Assembly (NCBI GenBank): GCA_964533185.1
Contig: CAZHLD010000081.1
Location: 1 to 11,840 of the forward strand
DNA from: CAZHLD01 sp964533185
Lineage (GTDB): Bacteria > Acidobacteriota > Terriglobia > Acidiferrales > UBA7541
Length of the DNA stretch: 11,840 nucleotides
Direction of reading: 5' to 3'
Under the pieces are notes generated by a model, which worked only from the letters and a program-made list of their open reading frames with translations, was not told the DNA's origin and made no database searches. This document shows, in pieces, positions 6,236 through 11,840 of the stretch (its first letter is position 1; each line of letters opens with the position of its first letter). Made by a program: the position numbers and the translations under genes.

Positions 6236-7945
6236 TTGATAGTTCGCACAATTCGGGCCCTGACCTGGACAGCGCTCGCGTTGCTGCTGGTGGCCGGCCC
6301 CGCCCTCGCGGCCGACCACGGCAAGCTGGCCGGCGTCGTCGTTGACCCTGTGGGTACGCCGCAGATGGGCGCCACCGTTTGGGTCGCCTCCGAAGAAGCC
6401 TTGTCCTCCAACCCCGCGCAGTTGCTCACCAATTACCGCGGCGTCTTCTCCAATGAAAATCTGCTCCCCGGTCTCTACACCGTCCGTGTGACCATGGCCG
6501 GCTTTCTGCCTAGCCTCGAGCGGCACATCCGCGTTCGGCCCAACCTGACCACGCTGGTCAGAATCGAGCTCGATTCCATTTTCGCCTCGCTCGACCGCCT
6601 GCGCCGCCAGCCGCGTCCGGCTACCGACGACGATGAATGGACCTGGGTGCTGCGCACCTCCGCCGCCACGCGCCCTGTGCTGCGCTGGGCTGACGGCGAG
6701 ATCGTAATCGACGCCGAAATGGCCTCTGGCGAATCCGCGCGTCGCCGCAAGGGAAGCGGACGCCTCGAGCTCACCAGCGGCGCGCGCCGCCCCGGCTCGG
6801 TGGCCAATCTGGCGGACGCCGCCGCGTCGGCCTTCGCGTACGAGCAGGCCATCGGCCGCCGCAGCCGACTGGTCTTTGCCGGCCAGATGAGCTATGAGCG
6901 AGCCGCCGGCGGATCATTTGCCACCGTCTGGCTACCCGCCGGTGAGCCCGGGAAAGGCTCCCAGACAACGCTCGTCCTTCGTCAGTCGAGCCTCGGCCCA
7001 TCCGGCCCCGCCTTCCGCGGAGTGCGCATGGAGCACTCCGATCAGCTTTCATTGGGCGATCGGCTGAGCCTGCACTACAGCGCCGAGTACGTGCTGGTGG
7101 GTCTCGGCCGGTCCACCTCCGCACTGCGTCCTCGCGCCGAACTAACGGCCGCGCTCACGCCCAACTGGCATGTGTCTTTGCTCCTCGCCGCGCAGCCGGC
7201 TTTCAATAACGACCCCAACGCCGGGGCCTTGCAATCTGCGCTCGCAGCACTCGATGCCTTTCCGGCTCTGCTTCTGCGCAACGGCCGCCCGGTGATGGAA
7301 AATGGCTGGCACCAGGAAGTTGCCGTTGAGCGCCGCCTCTCTTCGCGCTCGAGCCTGATCCTCGCCGGCTTCCACGATCGCCTGGGACATCAGGCCATTG
7401 CCGGCCGCGGCTCCGCTGCTGACCCGGACGTGCTGCGCGACTTCTACTCCGCCGGTTTTCTTTATGACGGCGGCGGCTCCGGCTCGTGGGGTACACGCGC
7501 CGCCTTCCGGCATAAGTTTTCCGACGACCTCGAACTGCTGGCGGTTTATGCCTGGGCGGGCGGGCTGGTGCTGCGCGAGAATGAGATGACGGGTGTGCTT
7601 CGCGACGCCTTTGAAAACCGCGGGCGCCACAGCCTGGCCGCTCGCGTTTCGGCGAAGATGCCGCGCTTCGGCACTCGCGTGGTGGCCAGCTACAAGTGGG
7701 TGAACGGCCCGGTTATCTCTCGCGTGGACCGGTTCGGCGAGTCGCTCTTCCAGCTTGATCCGAATCTGAACCTCACCGTCCGGCAGCCGCTTCCCAGCTT
7801 CGTCGCGGGCACTCATTTCGAGGCGCTGGCCGACTTCGGCAATCTGCTGGCCCAGGGCTACGTCCCCGTCTCCACCTCGGACGGCCGCCTGATTCTTGCG
7901 CCTGCGTTTCGGTCGTTTAGGGGAGGGGTAAGCCTCCAGTTTTAG
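6236..7945 (+). CDS. outer-membrane beta-barrel protein with N-terminal carboxypeptidase-regulatory-like domain
   Basis: About 569 residues. I chose TTG 6236 because GGAGG (6224-6228) is 7 nt upstream; GTG 6233 is a close alternative with a 4-nt spacer. The frame is open further up, but that part overlaps the previous gene and is low-complexity. The start gives a signal peptide (IVRTIRALTWTALALLLVAGPALA, cut near residue 25). Residues about 28-115 resemble a carboxypeptidase-regulatory-like beta-sandwich (KLAGVVVDPVGTPQMGATVWV, GLYTVRVTMAGFLP). From about 190 to the end, alternating amphipathic strands with many Ser/Arg/Tyr turns finish in RGGVSLQF, the terminal phenylalanine typical of outer-membrane barrels. 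It resembles a short TonB-dependent-receptor relative without a recognisable plug domain. It starts 4 bases after the GWxTD gene's stop, so the two are co-translated and may act together. Ligand unknown. Confidence 0.75.
   Translation: MIVRTIRALTWTALALLLVAGPALAADHGKLAGVVVDPVGTPQMGATVWVASEEALSSNPAQLLTNYRGVFSNENLLPGLYTVRVTMAGFLPSLERHIRVRPNLTTLVRIELDSIFASLDRLRRQPRPATDDDEWTWVLRTSAATRPVLRWADGEIVIDAEMASGESARRRKGSGRLELTSGARRPGSVANLADAAASAFAYEQAIGRRSRLVFAGQMSYERAAGGSFATVWLPAGEPGKGSQTTLVLRQSSLGPSGPAFRGVRMEHSDQLSLGDRLSLHYSAEYVLVGLGRSTSALRPRAELTAALTPNWHVSLLLAAQPAFNNDPNAGALQSALAALDAFPALLLRNGRPVMENGWHQEVAVERRLSSRSSLILAGFHDRLGHQAIAGRGSAADPDVLRDFYSAGFLYDGGGSGSWGTRAAFRHKFSDDLELLAVYAWAGGLVLRENEMTGVLRDAFENRGRHSLAARVSAKMPRFGTRVVASYKWVNGPVISRVDRFGESLFQLDPNLNLTVRQPLPSFVAGTHFEALADFGNLLAQGYVPVSTSDGRLILAPAFRSFRGGVSLQF
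7922..7943 (+). terminator. weak terminator-like hairpin at the end of the barrel gene
   Basis: GGAGG (7922-7926), loop GGTAAG, CCTCC (7933-7937), followed after AG by TTTT (7940-7943). The stem is only 5 bp and sits inside the last codons, so termination here is uncertain. Confidence 0.25.
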
Positions 7946-8019
7946 CAGTCCCCGCAGGATTACCAAATCTGGGACAATGCCTTCCAAAAACGATATTCGC
8001 TATTCTCTCCCTCGACAGG

Positions 8020-8048
8020 TTGACTTTAATTGGTTTTGTTTCAATAGT
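8020..8048 (+). promoter_or_regulatory. possible promoter of the kinase/regulator operon
   Basis: TTGACT (8020-8025) and AATAGT (8043-8048) are 17 bases apart, with 5 and 4 matches to the sigma-70 hexamers. The region is visibly richer in A and T than the coding sequence around it. The leader of about 80 bases contains a small hairpin, GCTTC (8068-8072) with GAAGC (8078-8082). It is the only promoter candidate I find in the 188-bp gap before the kinase gene. Confidence 0.4.
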
Positions 8049-8133
8049 TTAGTTGTACAAGAAACCAGCTTCTTGTGGAAGCAGACGTGCTCTCTTTCGC
8101 CCTGGAGTGGTCTAGACGGATTGGTCAGCCTCG

Positions 8134-10959
8134 ATGAACGATAGCCTTCGCATGCGGCTGGGCGCGGTTTCGCTGGCGCTGTTGACGTTGGCGGCGGTGG
8201 TTTTCGGCGTCCTGAACTTCCAGCAGCGGGCCCGCTTCGACACCCCTGACGACGGCGTCTCCTGGCTGGACACTCAACAGGGCGTGCAAGCCTGGAACGT
8301 GGAGCCAGATTCGCCCGCCGCCAAAGCCGGGATCAAGCCGGGCGACTACCTGAAAGCCGTTCGCGGCGTCGCGGTCACGCGCGCCACGCATGTCACCCGC
8401 CAGCTCTGGCGCGAAGGACTGTGGACGCAGGTCCGCTATCGCCTGGAGCGCGCCGGTGAACCGTTTGAAACCACGCTGATCACCGTTCCGCTGGAAAAGC
8501 CCACTTCGATTGAAAACTATCTCCGCATCGTGGGCCTGCTGTATCTCTTCATCGGGCTGTTCATCTTCGTGCGCCGGTGGAACGCCGCCCGCGCCGTGCA
8601 CTTCTATCTGTTCTGCCTGGTCTCGTTCATCCTGTACACGTTCCACTACAGCGGCAAGCTGAACTCATTCGATTGGTCCATCTATTGGGCCAACCTGGTG
8701 GCGCTGCTCCTGCAGCCGGCTCTGCTGGTGCACTTTGCGCTGGTGTTTCCTGAGCGGCGACTTTCCGCCGCGCGCCATTCGCTGCGGCTGCTCGCCGTCT
8801 ACGGCGTTCCGGCCGCCCTGCTGCTGATTAACATCGGTGTGGCCACCCAGGCGCTGGGCTTTGTGCCCTGGCTGGGCGCGCGCCTCGTGCTCGACCAAAT
8901 TCAGCTTGGCTACCTGGGCATCTACTTCCTGGTCGCTGCGCTCATCTTCCTGCGCAGCTACCGCCGCGCGCCGAGCGGCGTCCTGCGCCAGCAGTTGAAG
9001 TGGGTCACCGGCGGCGCGCTCGCGGGCATCCTGCCCTTCCTGCTTCTCTACATCGTGCCGTTTTTCCTCGGCGTCGTGCCGCGGCCGTGGATGAAGTTCT
9101 CCGCCGTCTCGCTGGCACTGATCCCGCTGTGCTTCGGCTACGCCATCATCCGCTACCGGCTGATGGACGTGGACATCATCTTTAAGCGCGGCCTGGCTTA
9201 CACGGTAGCCACGGCCGGAGTCGTCGGCGTGTACTTTGCCTTGATCGCGCTGATTGGCGTGCTCTTTCAGACCGCCTGGCCCTCGGGCCCCGCTGGCGGG
9301 ATGATCGCCATTGTCGTCGCCGCGTTCCTCTTTCAGCCGTTCAAAGACTGGATCCAGTCGCGGCTGGACCGCTTCTTTTATCGCGACCGCTTCGACTATC
9401 GCCGCACGCTGATCGAGTTCGGTCGCACGCTCACCAACGAAGTGCGCCTCGATCCCATGCTCGGGTCGGTGATGGACCGCATTTCTCAGACGCTGCTGGT
9501 GGATCGCCTGGCGCTGTTCCTCGAAGACTCCGCTGCGCCGGGCCGCTTCACTCTGGCTCGCTCGATGGGCGTCCGCTCGGCCGAATCGCTGGACCTTTCG
9601 TTCCTCGCGCCCGACCGCCCCCAACTGGCCCGCGGCTACCTCTTCTACGAATCGCCGCGCTCGGCGCCGGAGCCTTCCGAATCCGTCCGGCGCACCATCG
9701 CCGAGCTGGACCTGAACTACTACATCCCCTGCCGCATCCGCGAGCGCACCGTTGCCGTGCTGGGCCTCGGTAAAACGGTGGACGGCGACTTCCTCACCAG
9801 CGAAGACGTCGAGTTACTCTTCACCATCGCCGGGTACGTGGCCATCGCCATGGACAACGCGCAGCTCTACAGCTCGCTCGAGCAGAAGGCGGTGCAGATC
9901 GAGCGGCTCAAGGATTTCTCCGAAAACATCGTCGAATCGCTCAAGGTCGGCGTGCTCGCCGTAGACCTCGAAGGCTGCGTCGAGTCCTGGAATACGCAGC
10001 TCGAAGAGCTGATCGGCGTGCCGCGCAGCGATGCTGTCGGCCGCCCGCTGGAAGAAGTTCTGCCGCTCGAGCTGGTGGCTGAAATCGCCGCGCGCGCCGC
10101 CGATGAGCACGTCTCCGGCATTTACAAATTCCACCTGCGCAACCGCGCGGGGCGAATGCTGGTGGTGAACGTCTCGATCGCGCCGCTGGTCGGCAAAGCT
10201 GGCGAGCGCATCGGCCGGCTGATCCTGCTGGACGACATCAGCCAGCGCGTCCGCCTGGAAGAGCAAATGGTCCAGACCGAGAAGCTCACCTCGCTCGGCC
10301 TGCTGGCCGCCGGCGTCGCTCATGAAGTGAATACGCCGCTGGCCGTCATCTCCAACTACATCCAGATGCTCGCCCGGCAGCTCCCGGCCGATGATCCGCG
10401 GCACCAGATTATTGACAAGGTGGTGAAGCAGACGTTTCGCGCCAGCGAGATCGTCAACAACCTGCTGAATTTCTCGCGGACGGGTGCGGCGGAGTTCACT
10501 GCGGTGAACCTCAATTCCGTGGTCGAGGAGACGCTTTCTCTGGTGACGCATCCGTTTAAGACGGCGCGCGTCAACGTACTGAAGACGCTTGAGTCAGAGC
10601 TGCCACCCGTGCTCGGCTCGGCCAACCGGCTGCAGCAGGTGTTCCTCAACCTCTTTATGAACGCGCGCGACGCGATGCCGTCGGGCGGGATGCTCGAGAT
10701 CCGCACTGCATGCAACAACGGCTACGTGGAAGTGGAAATCACCGATACCGGCACCGGCATCCCCCGCGAAAATCTCCACCGCATCTTCGACCCGTTCTTC
10801 ACCACCAAGTCCACCGGGCGCGGCACGGGCCTGGGGCTTTCGGTCAGCTACGGCATTATCAAGGAGCACGCCGGCAAGATTGACGTCCGCTCCACGCCGG
10901 GAAAGGGCACCTCTTTCCGCCTGGAATTCCCGGTGGCCGGGAAGGCGGTCAATGTTTAA
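8134..10959 (+). CDS. membrane sensor histidine kinase with PDZ, 10 TM, GAF and PAS domains (NtrB-like)
   Basis: A 941-residue kinase. One membrane segment (about 11-27) is followed by a periplasmic PDZ-like domain (about 38-118; VQAWNVEPDSPAAKAGIKPGDYL). Nine more hydrophobic segments follow between 128 and 403. Arg-rich loops (RRWNAARA, PERRLSAARHSLR, RSYRRAPSG, KDWIQSRLDR) all fall on the cytoplasmic side of a ten-segment model. A GAF-like domain (about 425-580), a short coiled linker and a PAS domain (about 592-705) come next. The catalytic core has HisKA with phospho-accepting H730 in HEVNTPL, the N-box around N839-N843, G1 DTGTGI (871-876), F-box FDPFFTTK (885-892) and G2 GRGTGLGLS (896-904). 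It would autophosphorylate and pass phosphate to the overlapping regulator gene's product. No strong Shine-Dalgarno precedes ATG 8134, and ATG 8152 is an alternative. PDZ suggests sensing of a peptide or a folded envelope protein. Confidence 0.92.
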   Translation: MNDSLRMRLGAVSLALLTLAAVVFGVLNFQQRARFDTPDDGVSWLDTQQGVQAWNVEPDSPAAKAGIKPGDYLKAVRGVAVTRATHVTRQLWREGLWTQVRYRLERAGEPFETTLITVPLEKPTSIENYLRIVGLLYLFIGLFIFVRRWNAARAVHFYLFCLVSFILYTFHYSGKLNSFDWSIYWANLVALLLQPALLVHFALVFPERRLSAARHSLRLLAVYGVPAALLLINIGVATQALGFVPWLGARLVLDQIQLGYLGIYFLVAALIFLRSYRRAPSGVLRQQLKWVTGGALAGILPFLLLYIVPFFLGVVPRPWMKFSAVSLALIPLCFGYAIIRYRLMDVDIIFKRGLAYTVATAGVVGVYFALIALIGVLFQTAWPSGPAGGMIAIVVAAFLFQPFKDWIQSRLDRFFYRDRFDYRRTLIEFGRTLTNEVRLDPMLGSVMDRISQTLLVDRLALFLEDSAAPGRFTLARSMGVRSAESLDLSFLAPDRPQLARGYLFYESPRSAPEPSESVRRTIAELDLNYYIPCRIRERTVAVLGLGKTVDGDFLTSEDVELLFTIAGYVAIAMDNAQLYSSLEQKAVQIERLKDFSENIVESLKVGVLAVDLEGCVESWNTQLEELIGVPRSDAVGRPLEEVLPLELVAEIAARAADEHVSGIYKFHLRNRAGRMLVVNVSIAPLVGKAGERIGRLILLDDISQRVRLEEQMVQTEKLTSLGLLAAGVAHEVNTPLAVISNYIQMLARQLPADDPRHQIIDKVVKQTFRASEIVNNLLNFSRTGAAEFTAVNLNSVVEETLSLVTHPFKTARVNVLKTLESELPPVLGSANRLQQVFLNLFMNARDAMPSGGMLEIRTACNNGYVEVEITDTGTGIPRENLHRIFDPFFTTKSTGRGTGLGLSVSYGIIKEHAGKIDVRSTPGKGTSFRLEFPVAGKAVNV

Positions 10960-11840
10960 GGGCGAGATCCTCGTCGTGGACGACGAGGCGGAAATCCGGG
11001 AAGGCCTGGAACTCCTGCTGAAATCCGAAGGCTATGGCGTGACGCTGGCCGAGACCGGCGACGCCGGCCTCACCCGCCTCGAAGAGCAACCCTTCGACCT
11101 GCTCCTGCTCGACGTCAGCCTGCCCGACCGCAACGGCCTCGAGCTGCTGCGCGAAATTCGCCGCCGCGACCCTGCCCTCTCCATCGTCCTCATCACCGCC
11201 TACGGCTCGATTGAGATGGCCCGCGCCGCCTTCAAGAGTGGCGCGCAGGACTACATCACCAAGCCGTGGTCCAACGACGAGCTGCTCGCGCAGGTGGCCC
11301 AGGCCGTCGAAGGCCGCCGGCTGCGCGAGGAAAACCTCCAGCTTAAGCGGGCCCTCAAGCAGCGCTACAACTTCCCCAACATTATCGGTAAGAGCGAAAA
11401 GATGCTTGCCGTATTCGACCTGGTCAGCCAGGTTGCGCCGTCGCGCTCCACCGTGCTCATCTCCGGCGAGAGCGGCACGGGCAAGGAGCTCATCGCCAAG
11501 GCCGTCCACTCCGCCTCGCCGCGCGCCGATAAACCCTTCGTGCCCGTCAATACCGGCTCGATGCCCGTGGACTTGCTGGAGTCGCAGCTTTTTGGCCACG
11601 TCAAAGGCGCCTTCACCAGCGCCGTCGCCTCCAAGAAAGGTCTCTTCGAGGTCGCCGACCAGGGCACCATCTTCTTCGACGAAATCTCCACCATCGGCCC
11701 GGAGACGCAGGCCAAGCTCCTGCGCGTGATCCAGGAGCGCGAGTTCATGCGGTTGGGCGGCACGGACACCATCAAGGTGGACGTGCGCATCCTCGCCGCG
11801 TCGAACCTTGATTTGTTGAGCCTGGTGCGCGAAGGCCGCT
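10952..11840 (+). CDS. NtrC-family response regulator (receiver + AAA+), 3' end outside window
   Basis: The frame starts at ATG 10952, 8 bases inside the end of the kinase gene, with GGAAGG 6 nt upstream, and is open to the window edge (296 residues seen of an expected 450 or so). The receiver domain (about 5-118) has acidic pocket D10/D11, phospho-accepting D54 in LLLLDVSLPD, and K104 in TKPW. After a helical linker, the AAA+ domain begins near 143 (IIGKSEKM) with Walker A GESGTGKE (172-179), Walker B GTIFFDE (238-244) and a Sensor I-like region RILAASNLDLL (279-289). The sigma-54 contact loop reads GAFTSA (219-224) instead of GAFTGA. The C-terminal helix-turn-helix lies beyond the window. 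By family it would activate sigma-54 promoters after phosphorylation by the adjacent kinase. The loop variant makes sigma-54 dependence likely but not certain. Confidence 0.93.
   Translation, partial: MFKGEILVVDDEAEIREGLELLLKSEGYGVTLAETGDAGLTRLEEQPFDLLLLDVSLPDRNGLELLREIRRRDPALSIVLITAYGSIEMARAAFKSGAQDYITKPWSNDELLAQVAQAVEGRRLREENLQLKRALKQRYNFPNIIGKSEKMLAVFDLVSQVAPSRSTVLISGESGTGKELIAKAVHSASPRADKPFVPVNTGSMPVDLLESQLFGHVKGAFTSAVASKKGLFEVADQGTIFFDEISTIGPETQAKLLRVIQEREFMRLGGTDTIKVDVRILAASNLDLLSLVREGR

Noticed and set aside
7142..7987. 281-codon minus-strand open frame opposite the barrel gene
   Set aside because: Antisense shadow. The plus-strand protein has a signal peptide, a recognisable N-terminal domain and a terminal barrel strand, while this frame shows nothing.
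8665..9624. 319-codon minus-strand open frame opposite the kinase gene
   Set aside because: It lies antisense to the membrane module. Its Gln/His/Arg/Asp-rich translation is the reverse image of Leu/Ala/Val codons.
1..11840. CRISPR array, tRNA, rRNA or insertion sequence
   Set aside because: I saw no regularly spaced direct repeats, no tRNA-like cloverleaf, no rRNA signature and no transposase frame or terminal inverted repeats.

Overview
The window is GC-rich, densely coding bacterial chromosome. Three things suggest a member of the Acidobacteriota or a related soil lineage: a secreted GWxTD-domain protein paired with a carboxypeptidase-regulatory-like/beta-barrel protein, a large GAF/PAS sensor kinase in front of an NtrC-type regulator, and short hairpin-rich intergenic repeats. 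This assignment is inference from gene content; there is no rRNA or marker gene here.

Layout. (1) 1-965: the 3' end of a small lipocalin-like gene, followed 45 bp later by a structure with the architecture of an integron attC recombination site (321-418). About 550 bp without a recognisable gene follow, ending in a cluster of hairpin repeats (781-957). (2) 966-3144, minus strand: a two-gene operon for a MacA/HlyD-type periplasmic adaptor and a MacB/LolD-type ABC ATPase. No permease or outer-membrane factor is present on either side. (3) 3145-4343: an intergenic region, then an AbrB-type antitoxin and PIN-domain (VapC-type) toxin pair with a 4-base start/stop overlap. (4) 4344-7945: a G-rich spacer, a good sigma-70-like promoter, and a two-gene unit encoding a secreted GWxTD protein and a predicted outer-membrane barrel protein with an N-terminal carboxypeptidase-regulatory-like domain. 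(5) 7946-11840: a membrane histidine kinase (periplasmic PDZ, about ten membrane segments, GAF, PAS, HisKA, HATPase) overlapping by 8 bases the gene of its probable partner, a receiver-AAA+ regulator of the NtrC class that runs off the right edge.

How the parts work together. The kinase and regulator are almost certainly a cognate pair that couples an envelope signal to transcription. The regulator's sigma-54-contact loop reads GAFTSA instead of GAFTGA. The adaptor and ATPase would be two parts of a tripartite export pump whose permease must be encoded elsewhere or has been lost. The GWxTD/barrel pair is probably one transcription unit acting at the outer membrane; its function is unknown. 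The left end looks like a genomic boundary: a possible stray integron cassette next to a truncated transporter operon.

I see no complete undescribed defence or mobile system. The best leads are the attC-like site with its lipocalin-like gene, the GWxTD/barrel pair, and the PDZ-10TM-GAF-PAS kinase with its GAFTSA regulator.
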